From RGIG6375 sp964472725 (GTDB lineage Bacteria; Bacillota; Clostridia; Oscillospirales; Oscillospiraceae), in contig CAYYLZ010000005.1 in the NCBI GenBank assembly GCA_964472725.1, positions 1 through 64,000 of the forward strand: a stretch of DNA of 64,000 nt, in the 5' to 3' direction. A program made the translations under genes and the position numbers. The notes under the pieces were generated by a model. That model ran no database searches and was not told the DNA's origin. It worked only from the letters and a program-made list of their open reading frames with translations. Shown in pieces: positions 43,584-53,106 of this stretch; the stretch's first letter is position 1; each line of letters begins with the position of its first letter.

Positions 43584-43633
43584 CGCCTCACCGCAGTATT
43601 ATAACGTATTTTCTCCCGCAAGGCAACTTTCAC

Positions 43634-43662
43634 TTGAAAAGTTCACATATTAACTGTAAAAT
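43634..43662 (+). promoter_or_regulatory. Promoter of mfd
   Basis: -35 TTGAAA (43634-43639) and -10 TAAAAT (43657-43662) are separated by 17 bases. Confidence 0.55.
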
Positions 43663-43713
43663 AAGTTGTTGTACTACTGAAAGAACTCTACCGTAAAAGG
43701 AGGCATGAACCCA

Positions 43714-46700
43714 ATGTTGGCGCTGTCACAAGCATTGATGCGCGAAAAGGACTTTGCGCAGCTTATTAACAGAATAGACGGCGGTGGCTGCCCACTGGTT
43801 TACAGCGGTCTCGGCAGCGTACATAAGGCTCATGCCGCTGCCGCGATACGCAGAATCACCGGTCGTCCGGTATTCGTGGTCTGCGCCGATGAGGGCGAGG
43901 CCGAGCACATGCGTACCGATATGGCGGTTTTCTGTCAGGAAGAAGTATTCCGCCTTGGCAGCAGAGAATTTTCTTTCTATAACGTGGACAGCGTTTCCCG
44001 CGACGCCGAGCATGAAAGACTCCGCGTTTTCAGTGCCATGGCCTCCGACAAGGCCGGCATCGTAGTTGCTACAGCCGAAGCCATGCTGACCCGCACCATG
44101 CCCAAGGAGAAGCTTATAGGCTCCGTGTTTTCCATCAAATGCGGTGACGAGATAAGCATAGAACAGTTGGTGGAAAAGCTTATTGCCTGCGGCTACAAGC
44201 ACTGCGATCAGGTTGAGGGTATGGGTCAGTTTGCCGTACGCGGAGGTATTGTCGACTTCTACTCCCCCGCCTTTGCTCACCCCGTAAGATGCGAGTTCTT
44301 CGGAGATGAGATAGACTCCATGGGCATCTTCGATATCACAAACCAGCGCCGACTTGAAAATGTATTTCAAGCCGATATACTCCCCTGCGCCGAAATTCTC
44401 CCCGGTCTTTGCGAGGGCGGCGAGGAGGGCTTTATCAAAAAGCTGGAAACCCTGCTGGGTAAATATAAACGCCGCAAAAATCCCAATGAGGATCTGATAA
44501 ATTCCCTCACGGCTGATATTCAGCGGCTGCAGAACCGTCTGCCCTTCTATACGGCAGACCGCTATATTCCTTTCATTTACGAGCGTTTTGAAACGGCTGC
44601 AAACTACATTCCCGAAGACGCAATCGTTATCATCTCCGAGCCTTCCCGCATAGAGGATCGCTGCAAAAATTATGTATGGCAGCTCTCTCAGGATCTGGAG
44701 GCGCTTATTACCGGCAACGTTCTTGACGGTGCCCTCGCGGAATGCTTCATGAATTGGGATAGCTGCTGCACTATTCTCGCAGACCTGCCCATTGTAATGC
44801 TTGATAACTTCCTCGGCAGCCGCTATCCCGTGGCTCCCCGCGCACTTCTCAATATCACCGCAAAGCAGCTCCCATCCTACGGTGGCAGTCTGCAGACGGC
44901 GGCAAGCGATATCGTGCATTACATGAAAGAGGGCTACCGCGTGATAGTTCTCTGCTCCGACCAGCGCAAGGCTGAGCTGATGAACGAGCATCTTTCCACA
45001 TACAAACTGCCCATCAGCATCGATTACAATCTCGCAAAGCTTCCGCCTACCAGCGTATGCGCCATATCCGTAGGCCTGCTCTCTGCGGGCTTTGAATACC
45101 CCGGCATCAAACTGGCTGTTATAACCGAGGGCCAGCTTTCCTCCGGAAAATCCTATCTCGGTTCAAAAAAGAAAAAAAGCTCCAACCGTTCCAAGCTGCA
45201 AAGCTACACCGACCTTTCCAAAGGTGACCTTGTAGTACACGCTCACCACGGCATCGGCCGCTTCGAGGGTATCTTCAAGATGCACGTGGACGGAGTGGAT
45301 AAGGATTATATAAAAATTTCTTATGCCGGTAAAGACTGTCTGTACGTACCTGCAACTCAGCTGGATCAGGTGTCCAAATACATCGGCAGCGGCGGCGAAG
45401 ACCGTCCCGTGAAGCTCAACAAGCTCGGCGGCACCGAGTGGCAGCGTACCAAGAGCCGTGCCAAGGCTGCGGCGAAGGATCTCGCCAAGGGTCTCATTCA
45501 GCTCTATGCCGAGCGCAGCCGCCGTCCCGGTTACGCATTCTCTCAGGACACCGAATGGCAGCGTGAGTTTGAGGATAAATTTGAGTACAGCGAAACCCCC
45601 GACCAGCTTAAAGCCATTTCCGAAATAAAGCAGGACATGGAAAAGTCTATCCCTATGGACAGACTTCTCTGCGGCGACGTTGGCTTCGGCAAAACCGAAG
45701 TTGCTCTCCGCGCCGTTATGAAATGCATCATGGACGGTAAGCAGGCAGCCATTCTCGTTCCCACCACGGTGCTTGCCCAGCAGCATTATGTGACTGCGGT
45801 AAAGCGTTTCTCCGGCTACCCGGTGCAGATAGAGGTACTCAGCCGCTTCAAGTCCTCAAATCAAATGCAGGAGTCCATAAGAAAAATCAAGAACGGTACT
45901 GCTGACATCATAATCGGCACTCACCGTCTTATTCAGAAGGACGTAAAATTCAATGACTTGGGTCTTCTCGTTGTTGACGAAGAGCAGCGCTTCGGTGTTA
46001 CTCACAAGGAAAAACTCAAGGAAATATCCAAGCAGGTTGACGTACTCACCCTTTCCGCTACGCCTATCCCCCGCACGCTCAACATGGCGCTGGCCGGAAT
46101 CCGTGATATGTCCCTTATCGAAGACCCGCCCACCGGCAGACGTCCCGTTCAGACCTATGTTCTCGAACACAACTGGAGCGTTATAGCTGACGCCATACGC
46201 AGAGAAACCGCCCGCGGCGGTCAGGTGTATTATCTGCATAACCGTGTGGAAACCATCGACCAGACGGCAACCTACATTGCCAACCTTGTTGAGGGCGTCA
46301 GCGTAGGCGTTGCCCACGGCAAGATGAGCGAAGAGATGATAAACTCCGTTATGGATAAGGTCTCCGGCGGCGAAATACAGGTGCTCGTCTGCACTACCAT
46401 CATAGAAACCGGCATAGATATTCCCAACGTCAATACACTTATAATAGAGGACGCAGACAAGCTCGGCCTTGCCCAGCTTCATCAGATACGAGGCCGCGTA
46501 GGCCGTTCTTCCCGCCACGCATTTGCCTATCTCACCTATCGTCAAGGCAAGGTCCTCAGCGAAATTGCCACCAAGCGACTGTCCGCTATCCGCGAATTTG
46601 CCGAATTCAACTCCGGTGTAAAGATAGCCATGCGCGACCTTGAGATACGCGGCGCAGGCAATCTGCTGGGTTCCGAGCAGTCCGGTCACATGATAAGCGT

Positions 46701-47250
46701 AGGCTTCGATATGTACCTTAAGCTGCTGGAAGAAGCCGTTCTTGAAGAAAAGGGTGAAAAGGTAACTCGCCCATCCGAATGCTCCGCTGATATTAACGTA
46801 TCCGCCGGTATTTCCGACGATTACATAGAGACCGCCGAGCAGCGCATGGATATATACCGCAGAATCGCTCTCATCGAAAGCCCCGAGGACGCGGACGACA
46901 TCATTGACGAGCTTATCGACCGTTTCGGCGAGCCGCCCGAGAACGTCAACACGCTAGTGGGCGTTGCTCTGCTTCGAGTTGAGGCCTCCGCAGCCGGTAT
47001 TTCCGATATCAGCCAGCGCTCCGGCAGGCTCTATTTCAAGCTTACGGATTTCAGCATGGAATGTATTTCCGGACTTTATAATATGCAGCAGTTCCGCGGC
47101 CGAGTCAAGGTCGAGGCAGGTGCGGACCCTGCGGTAAGTGTGAAAATCAAATACCCCAAGGAAGTGCTGGACGAAGCCTTCGACTTCGTAAGAGCCTACA
47201 GGAAAATACAGGGCAGCGAGAACAATAAAGGAGACAACAGCGAACAATGA
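43714..47250 (+). CDS. mfd: Transcription-repair coupling factor Mfd
   Basis: It has about 1178 aa. UvrB-like domains lie at the N-terminus, a CarD/RID domain (SKGDLVVHAHHGIGRFEGI) is near 500, the helicase core has Walker A GDVGFGKTEVA and DEEQ box VVDEEQRF near 660-760, and the C-terminal inhibitory domain follows. It releases stalled RNA polymerase and recruits UvrA. The ATG at 43714 has GGAGG ten bases upstream; an earlier ATG at 43705 is too close to it. It overlaps the PpiC-type gene downstream by four bases. Confidence 0.96.
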   Translation: MLALSQALMREKDFAQLINRIDGGGCPLVYSGLGSVHKAHAAAAIRRITGRPVFVVCADEGEAEHMRTDMAVFCQEEVFRLGSREFSFYNVDSVSRDAEHERLRVFSAMASDKAGIVVATAEAMLTRTMPKEKLIGSVFSIKCGDEISIEQLVEKLIACGYKHCDQVEGMGQFAVRGGIVDFYSPAFAHPVRCEFFGDEIDSMGIFDITNQRRLENVFQADILPCAEILPGLCEGGEEGFIKKLETLLGKYKRRKNPNEDLINSLTADIQRLQNRLPFYTADRYIPFIYERFETAANYIPEDAIVIISEPSRIEDRCKNYVWQLSQDLEALITGNVLDGALAECFMNWDSCCTILADLPIVMLDNFLGSRYPVAPRALLNITAKQLPSYGGSLQTAASDIVHYMKEGYRVIVLCSDQRKAELMNEHLSTYKLPISIDYNLAKLPPTSVCAISVGLLSAGFEYPGIKLAVITEGQLSSGKSYLGSKKKKSSNRSKLQSYTDLSKGDLVVHAHHGIGRFEGIFKMHVDGVDKDYIKISYAGKDCLYVPATQLDQVSKYIGSGGEDRPVKLNKLGGTEWQRTKSRAKAAAKDLAKGLIQLYAERSRRPGYAFSQDTEWQREFEDKFEYSETPDQLKAISEIKQDMEKSIPMDRLLCGDVGFGKTEVALRAVMKCIMDGKQAAILVPTTVLAQQHYVTAVKRFSGYPVQIEVLSRFKSSNQMQESIRKIKNGTADIIIGTHRLIQKDVKFNDLGLLVVDEEQRFGVTHKEKLKEISKQVDVLTLSATPIPRTLNMALAGIRDMSLIEDPPTGRRPVQTYVLEHNWSVIADAIRRETARGGQVYYLHNRVETIDQTATYIANLVEGVSVGVAHGKMSEEMINSVMDKVSGGEIQVLVCTTIIETGIDIPNVNTLIIEDADKLGLAQLHQIRGRVGRSSRHAFAYLTYRQGKVLSEIATKRLSAIREFAEFNSGVKIAMRDLEIRGAGNLLGSEQSGHMISVGFDMYLKLLEEAVLEEKGEKVTRPSECSADINVSAGISDDYIETAEQRMDIYRRIALIESPEDADDIIDELIDRFGEPPENVNTLVGVALLRVEASAAGISDISQRSGRLYFKLTDFSMECISGLYNMQQFRGRVKVEAGADPAVSVKIKYPKEVLDEAFDFVRAYRKIQGSENNKGDNSEQ

Positions 47251-48335
47251 AAAACACTTTCAAATTTATAAGCCTTGCGCTTGTATTGTGCATTATAATA
47301 TCCACATTCACCGGCTGTGCCCCCAAGCAGGACAGCTCGCCTATCCCCACTCCCACGCAGGACGCAGCGTCACCTTTCAACGATGACACTCTTATAGTCA
47401 CCATAGAGGGTTCTCCCGTTTACTGGCCTGAGTTCGTCTATTGGCTCAACTTCAGCCTGCAGTACTGCGGCTTCGTGCCCGGCAGAGAAATAGACTGGGA
47501 TATGGAGTACTCCGCCAACATGACCCTCGCTGAATACGTCATGTATGACGCGGTCAAGGCAGCTGCTCTTTATCGCATGATAGACCGCAACGCCGAGCTT
47601 ATGGGGGTTACCCTCAGCGAAGCTGACCTTGACAATATCGAAGCGATAATGGAGCAGAACAGATCGTATTTTGAAAATGACAAGGACTACGAGGCTTATC
47701 TTGCCGAAAGCTACCTCAACGAGGAGCTGATGGAATATCTCCTCGCCTGCTCTTGCAAGTACTACAACATATTCGTCAAGATGTTCGGCGCAGGCGGTGA
47801 AGTCATATCCGACACCGAGGCCATCGCTTTCGGCCTGGAAAACAACTATTACCGCGCCAAGCACATTCTCATGTCCTTTACCGACGACGAAGGCGTTGCC
47901 TACTCCAAGTCGGAGATGGAAACAAAATACGCACAGTTGGAAGATATTCTCGCCCAGATAAAGGCAGCCGACGATCCCAACGCAGCTTTCGACAGTTTCA
48001 TGGCTGAATACAGCGAGGATCCCGGTCTTGCGGGCTATCCCGACGGCTATCAGTTCGTCAAGGGCGACATGGTCGATGAATTCCAGGTAGCCGTTGAAGG
48101 TCTCGAGGAATACGGTGTCAGCGATATAGTTACCATGGGCGACTACGGCTACACCATTATCATGCGTCTCCCTCTCGATCCCGATGAGGCAGCAGTTTCC
48201 GATGTCACCGGTTATACTCTGCGCTACCACACCGCAAATTTTGCTTACGAGGCTCTCACAAACACGTGGTCACTTGAAGCCAACATTGAGTATTCCAATA
48301 ATTACAACTTTATAAATCTCGCTGAATTGTTCTGA
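47247..48335 (+). CDS. PpiC-type peptidyl-prolyl isomerase lipoprotein (PrsA/SurA-like)
   Basis: It has 362 aa with lipobox FTGC (Cys24), a SurA_N-like helical region (about 60-185) and a parvulin-type domain (about 200-330, RAKHILMSF ... AGYPDGYQF ... VSDIVTMGDYGYTIIMRL). It probably folds secreted proteins at the outer membrane face. The start codon overlaps the mfd stop (ATGA), so the genes are coupled. Confidence 0.88.
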   Translation: MKNTFKFISLALVLCIIISTFTGCAPKQDSSPIPTPTQDAASPFNDDTLIVTIEGSPVYWPEFVYWLNFSLQYCGFVPGREIDWDMEYSANMTLAEYVMYDAVKAAALYRMIDRNAELMGVTLSEADLDNIEAIMEQNRSYFENDKDYEAYLAESYLNEELMEYLLACSCKYYNIFVKMFGAGGEVISDTEAIAFGLENNYYRAKHILMSFTDDEGVAYSKSEMETKYAQLEDILAQIKAADDPNAAFDSFMAEYSEDPGLAGYPDGYQFVKGDMVDEFQVAVEGLEEYGVSDIVTMGDYGYTIIMRLPLDPDEAAVSDVTGYTLRYHTANFAYEALTNTWSLEANIEYSNNYNFINLAELF

Positions 48336-48347
48336 TTTCCAAAAGTT

Positions 48348-48670
48348 AACTCCCCATACGTTTTCACGTATGTGGAGTTGAGACTGTCAAAAAAACTATG
48401 GTCAGCAGTTGCAATAAGGCAAGCCTTCCCCCTGGAGGGGAAGGTGGCAGTCGCATTGCGACTGACGGATGAGGGGACGGCACGAAGTGCCGAAAATATA
48501 GTAGTTAAGCCATTTTTGCCGCTTACGCGGACCCTCATCAGTCGGCTTCGCCGCCAGCTTCTCCTCAAGGGAGAAGCCATATATTACCCGTTCATTCCAC
48601 TAAAGCTCGGACGTGCAACAAACTTTTTTGACACGCTGAACTCCCCATACGTTTTCACGTATGGGGAGTT
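48348..48670. mobile_element. Nested inverted-repeat element (MITE-like)
   Basis: Outer arms at 48348-48397 and 48621-48670 are inverted copies: each has a hairpin (AACTCCCCATACG / CGTATG...GGAGTT with a TTTTCA loop) joined to a TGTCAAAAAA/TTTTTTGACA-type end. Inside are two further inverted copies of a common REP-like unit: 48418-48474 (AGCCTTCCCCCTGGAGGGGA...) and 48531-48577 (CCCTCATCAGTCGGCTTCGC...). There is no coding frame. The second hairpin is also a usable terminator for the PpiC-type gene on the plus strand (followed by TTTTTG). This fills the 339-base gap. Confidence 0.6.
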
Positions 48671-48674
48671 TTTG

Positions 48675-51596
48675 TCATCTTACCTCGACAAGGATCTTGG
48701 CAAGCTGAGCGCGTGTAACCGCCGCATCAGGTCGGAGGGTTCCGTCCTCAAAGCCGCTGATTATGCCTCTGCCTACCAGTTCTCTTACGTATTTTTCAGA
48801 CCAGCTCTGCACCTTATCTGCGTCCGTATACTCCGCGATATCAACCTGAACATATCCGCTGGGCTGAACCCGCCCTATTATTGTCATGGCCTGCTCACGA
48901 GTCAAGGAGCTGTTAGGTGCAAAGTACACACCCTCCACGGTATCAAGGCCGGTTATTATACCGAGTGAATATACCGTCTTGACTGCGTCTGCCGCATACG
49001 CGGGGATATCCGCGCTGTCAACGAAATCGAGGGCTACGTCTGCGTAAAGTGAGGTATCAATACCCAGCCAGCGGCAGATCATCAGTGCACACTGAGCGCG
49101 GGTAACGCTGGCATCAGGCGCAAAGTGGGTATCGTCAACGCCGTTTACCACGTTCTGCGAGTACATGTAAGCTACGTATTCGGCAGCCCAATGCTCAAGC
49201 ATATCCTCAAAGGGAGCGTCGGGCGCATTTACCGCCAGCGTCAGCGCCTTGGTGCTGACGTTGCCGCTCTGATCCTTCGCTGTAACGCTTATTCTGCGAT
49301 ATCCGTCCTGCGGCTCGATATAAGCCGCTGCAATACCCTTGTTTTCATTATAGCTGAATTCGATCTCAACACCATCGCAGAAGATGCTTATATTCTCTGC
49401 CGCTACGGCTGCGTCAATATTATCCCCGAGCACAACGCTGATATTTCCGTTTTCTTCATCAATGCTTATATCCGGGGGAAGCTGATCTGTCTCATTGGTG
49501 GTGGAAACGCATATCTGGTCGATCCAAAGGCTTCCTGCCTCGCCGATTTCAACAAACAGCTTTTCTACATTGACCCCAGCGGTCATAGGCACTACTACCT
49601 GATGCCAACCGGCAGCCTCAATGCTTGCCAGTTCTATTTCACTTCCGTCGGACACAACTACGCCCAGCTTAGTACCCTTTCTGCTGCCCTTTATCCACAT
49701 AGACAAATATCTGAACTTTTTGTCAGCACTGATGGGGAATTGGGCTTCAAACCGCCCGTTTTCATCAGGAGTGTAATCCACTCGCAAACTTTGGTTGCCG
49801 AAGCGCACATTATCCTTGGAGGTTTCGACATTCAGGCCCTGAACCTCTGTTTCGTAGGCTTCAAAGCCCTCAAACTCACGTATCTCAGCGCCTACGGTTA
49901 CATCTATCACAGCTGAGCAGTCACCGGCGCTTACAACTATCTGACCGTTTCCCTGCTGTTCACCGGCAGTAAAAACGCCGCTTTTATCAATGCTGCCGAT
50001 ATTTCCAATGACCTCCCATTTGTAACCCGAAGCACTACTGTACACATCTACGCCATTATATCTGGCTTTTGCGAACAGCGTTTCGGACTCTCCGGTATAC
50101 ACGTTAAGGGAGGTTATGGCGCTTCCCTGCTCGTCTTTATGCAGAGATATACTGTCAGGGGTATCAATAACGGTAACGGTGGACACATCAGTCTTTCCGC
50201 CCACGTAGGCAGTCAAATCGTAGTTTCCTTTCATCCTCGCGGTATATACACCATCATAATTGATGGTACCGCCATTTGAGAGCCACCATACCTTTTCCAG
50301 CATCTTGGCGGGTCGGGAGGTCTCATCGGCGCCTCTTACCTCCATTTTGACCTCGGAGCCAAAAAGGATTATCGGGTCATTTGGGTAAACTGCAACCTGC
50401 TGCAGCACTCCGCTGCCATCATTTTTAGAAACGAGCATTATATAGTTGCTGACAGAGCGCTCGTTACCGTAGGCGGGACGGTTTATCTGCGAGGGTTTGT
50501 CATCGCCAATATACTGAGCATGAAGATTAGTTGACCCGCCGCCGTCCAGCAGGCATGCCTCCACGCAGCCCAGTTCGATCAATCGCTGAGCCAGCTCCGG
50601 CACTTTCATACCAACGCTGTAGCCCGCCTGACGGCCGTCCACGGTGTAAAAGACGATGCTCCCGTCTTTGCGTATGCCCACAGCAGTTCTCGGAGATACA
50701 CGCCCATCGTCAGCCTCGCTTACGATTTGGCCGTTATCAACTATCTTATACAGCGCGCCGACGGCATACTCAATATCATTCCACGCTTCATCGGCAGTAA
50801 CTTTAAACTTAATTTTGTCACCTACGGAAAGGCTTTTCAGCGCTGTCATGCGCCAGTTGTCACTGTTCTGAGTAAGAGAAAGAATGAATTTTCCCTCTCT
50901 CATGCTCAGTTCCGACTCGACCGAAACTATTTCCTCCACCGTCAACTCAACCTCAGTATTAAGCTTGAGTTCATAATCCTCCGGATAGGACAGAACAAGG
51001 TTAATGGTGGGTACGGTGTTTTTTGTGGTATAGGAATATGTATCCGTATAGAGGTAAAAATCGCTTTTGGTGATTTCCTTGTTTATTCCGTATACCCTGT
51101 AATCCGTATTGCCTATAGTCACTGACGCGCTTGTAGCGGGTTTTCCGATTTGCGCGGTACCGTCGTTTCTGAAGCCCACAGACCATAAGCCGCCATCGGA
51201 GCTGTGAAGCACACCGTCTGTGATAAGCATGCCTATAGGCTGATAAGTGGCAAGCACATAATAGTCACCGTTTATTCCGCCTATTACATTCCAGTCTTTA
51301 GCCTCAAGCAGCCCTGCCATAGTGTCAAAATTGCCGTAATTACACACCTTTGAGCCATACACCACCACAGGCGTCACGTGTGAATTGGGCGTATATTCGA
51401 TATAATGCTCATTCTGCAGGCAATCCTCATTTTCATCGTTTATATATGTGAAAACAGATTCGTGCAGACTGGTGTGCATTCCTATTGGCGTGCTGCTCTC
51501 ATAATGCAGCTCACCCAACGCTCCTGCACTTAGCTCGAGACACATGATTGCCGCAAGCATAACCGCAGTTTTTCTGAAAAATTTCATTTTCTTCAT
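48675..51596 (-). CDS. Phosphodiester glycosidase (NAGPA-like) with C-terminal SLH domains
   Basis: It has 973 aa. A signal peptide (1-29) is followed by an NAGPA/phosphodiester glycosidase domain (about 40-400, with GGINGDYY, GGLWSVGF, RTAVGIRKDGSIVFYTVDGRQ and CLLDGGGSTNLHA). Ig-like regions (about 400-580), a carbohydrate-binding-like region (about 580-720) and three SLH repeats (about 800-973, ending with RPDAAVTRAQLAKILVEVR) follow. Relatives cleave sugar-phosphate diesters such as those in wall polymers. AAGGA precedes the ATG. It has a good promoter. Confidence 0.9.
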   Translation of the reverse strand: MKKMKFFRKTAVMLAAIMCLELSAGALGELHYESSTPIGMHTSLHESVFTYINDENEDCLQNEHYIEYTPNSHVTPVVVYGSKVCNYGNFDTMAGLLEAKDWNVIGGINGDYYVLATYQPIGMLITDGVLHSSDGGLWSVGFRNDGTAQIGKPATSASVTIGNTDYRVYGINKEITKSDFYLYTDTYSYTTKNTVPTINLVLSYPEDYELKLNTEVELTVEEIVSVESELSMREGKFILSLTQNSDNWRMTALKSLSVGDKIKFKVTADEAWNDIEYAVGALYKIVDNGQIVSEADDGRVSPRTAVGIRKDGSIVFYTVDGRQAGYSVGMKVPELAQRLIELGCVEACLLDGGGSTNLHAQYIGDDKPSQINRPAYGNERSVSNYIMLVSKNDGSGVLQQVAVYPNDPIILFGSEVKMEVRGADETSRPAKMLEKVWWLSNGGTINYDGVYTARMKGNYDLTAYVGGKTDVSTVTVIDTPDSISLHKDEQGSAITSLNVYTGESETLFAKARYNGVDVYSSASGYKWEVIGNIGSIDKSGVFTAGEQQGNGQIVVSAGDCSAVIDVTVGAEIREFEGFEAYETEVQGLNVETSKDNVRFGNQSLRVDYTPDENGRFEAQFPISADKKFRYLSMWIKGSRKGTKLGVVVSDGSEIELASIEAAGWHQVVVPMTAGVNVEKLFVEIGEAGSLWIDQICVSTTNETDQLPPDISIDEENGNISVVLGDNIDAAVAAENISIFCDGVEIEFSYNENKGIAAAYIEPQDGYRRISVTAKDQSGNVSTKALTLAVNAPDAPFEDMLEHWAAEYVAYMYSQNVVNGVDDTHFAPDASVTRAQCALMICRWLGIDTSLYADVALDFVDSADIPAYAADAVKTVYSLGIITGLDTVEGVYFAPNSSLTREQAMTIIGRVQPSGYVQVDIAEYTDADKVQSWSEKYVRELVGRGIISGFEDGTLRPDAAVTRAQLAKILVEVR

Positions 51597-51668
51597 AATG
51601 CAATCCTTATCTTATGCAAAGGTATATCCTTTTGCTGCGTTGCGAATCTTCTTAACCTCTTCTTTAGT

Positions 51669-51697
51669 ATTATATCATATCCCCTATGTTGCATCAA
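51669..51697 (-). promoter_or_regulatory. Promoter of the NAGPA-SLH gene
   Basis: -35 TTGATG (51697-51692) and -10 TATAAT (51674-51669) are separated by 17 bases on the minus strand. Confidence 0.65.
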
Positions 51698-51702
51698 CAA
51701 AA

Positions 51703-51736
51703 TTAAGGCTGCAGCAATAAATTACCACAGCCTTAA
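51703..51736 (-). terminator. Terminator after htrA
   Basis: TTAAGGCTG / CAGCCTTAA stem (9 bp) with a 16-base loop, followed on the minus strand by TTTTG. It separates htrA from the NAGPA-SLH promoter. Confidence 0.65.
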
Positions 51737-51739
51737 CGT

Positions 51740-53035
51740 TTACTTATTTAGTTCTGCGGAATCAATAAGTTCAACTTCAATGTTGTGCAGTTCCAGCTTC
51801 CTGATTATGCCAAGCGTGACCTTGTCTCCGACCTTGAGCGCATTCTTAACCTCGTTGAGCTCGTCCATACTGGAAATCTTCACTCCGTTTATGGACACGA
51901 TTATATCGCCGCGGGTTATCCCCTGAGTATAAGCGTTGGATTCCGGATAAACTGTTTCAACGAATATACCTACCGGCATTCCGTAATACGCAGACACAGA
52001 CAGAGGAATATCAATAAGATCAAGTCCCAGCGCAGGCCGGCCGGCAACATAGCCGTGGGCCAGCAGCTCGTCAACTATCGGCTTTGCAACGCTTATGGGA
52101 ATTGCAAAGCTGAGATTTTCAAGGTCATAGTCCTTTGACATATCGGTATTGATTATACCTACCACATGGCCGTATTCGTTGATAATAGGGCCGCCTGAGC
52201 TGCCGCTGCCGCTTTGGGCGCTGGTTTGGAAAACGGTCACCGGGAATCCGCCGTACTTGATGGTTCCGCAGAGTGAAGAAATCACACCGTCTGTTATAGC
52301 AAAGCTGCCCTCTATGGGGTTACCTATAGATACAACGCTTTCGCCTACCTCAACCGAAGAAAAATCGCCGAACTCAGCAGGCACAAGGTTTTCCGCCTCT
52401 ATTTTTATCACTGCGATACCGCTTGCAGCGTCCTCGCCTACCAGATATGCCGGGTACTCTCCGCCGCCGTAAAGCTTGACGTTGATATAGCCGGAGTTAT
52501 CAACAAGATGAGTATTGGTGATGATATAGCCGTCCTCGCTCATAATAATGCCGCTGCCAAGCACAAATCGTGTAAAAGCAGCATTGGTGCTGCTTATGGA
52601 CACCACTGAGGGCGCGCACTTACGGTATACGCCCTTCACCGACAGGCTCTCATCTTCCTCGTAGCTGCCGCTCATATTGAGCATCGCCCCTGCTTCCACT
52701 CCCGGAGGCGCAATGTGCATACCTTCGTTAGCGCGGGGTATATTATCACCAACGATCTCGAAATCATTGGAATTGGGCGGATTATTGGCAGGCATCTCCG
52801 ACATATTCATAAAGTCATGCTTCATGCCCGGGCCAACCACTGCGTTATAGAAAAAGAACATATACACGCAGCTTGCAATGGTGGCCATTACGCAGGCGCC
52901 AGCGAGCATTGCGAGAATTATATTTTTCCGCTGATATCTTCTTACCTTGTCGGACTCGGCAGGTGTGGTATATGCCGAGTCGGAATAATATTTACCCGGG
53001 TCAAAGACCTCAAACTGCTCAGTTTCCCTGTTCAT
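51740..53035 (-). CDS. htrA: HtrA/DegP-type serine protease
   Basis: It has 431 aa: a cytosolic N-terminus, a TM helix (about 40-62), a trypsin-like domain with H176 (TNTHLVD), D202 (EDAASGIAV) and S280 (SGSGSSGGP), and one PDZ domain (about 320-420). It degrades or chaperones misfolded exported proteins. The upstream two-component genes end 71 bases away on the same strand, an arrangement like CssRS-HtrA, so it may be the target of that system. Confidence 0.93.
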   Translation of the reverse strand: MNRETEQFEVFDPGKYYSDSAYTTPAESDKVRRYQRKNIILAMLAGACVMATIASCVYMFFFYNAVVGPGMKHDFMNMSEMPANNPPNSNDFEIVGDNIPRANEGMHIAPPGVEAGAMLNMSGSYEEDESLSVKGVYRKCAPSVVSISSTNAAFTRFVLGSGIIMSEDGYIITNTHLVDNSGYINVKLYGGGEYPAYLVGEDAASGIAVIKIEAENLVPAEFGDFSSVEVGESVVSIGNPIEGSFAITDGVISSLCGTIKYGGFPVTVFQTSAQSGSGSSGGPIINEYGHVVGIINTDMSKDYDLENLSFAIPISVAKPIVDELLAHGYVAGRPALGLDLIDIPLSVSAYYGMPVGIFVETVYPESNAYTQGITRGDIIVSINGVKISSMDELNEVKNALKVGDKVTLGIIRKLELHNIEVELIDSAELNK

Positions 53036-53106
53036 ATACTCACCCGCCTTTCTTTTTTTGATTATATCATTCTATCCGTCAAATATGTTAATACATTGTA
53101 AATCCG

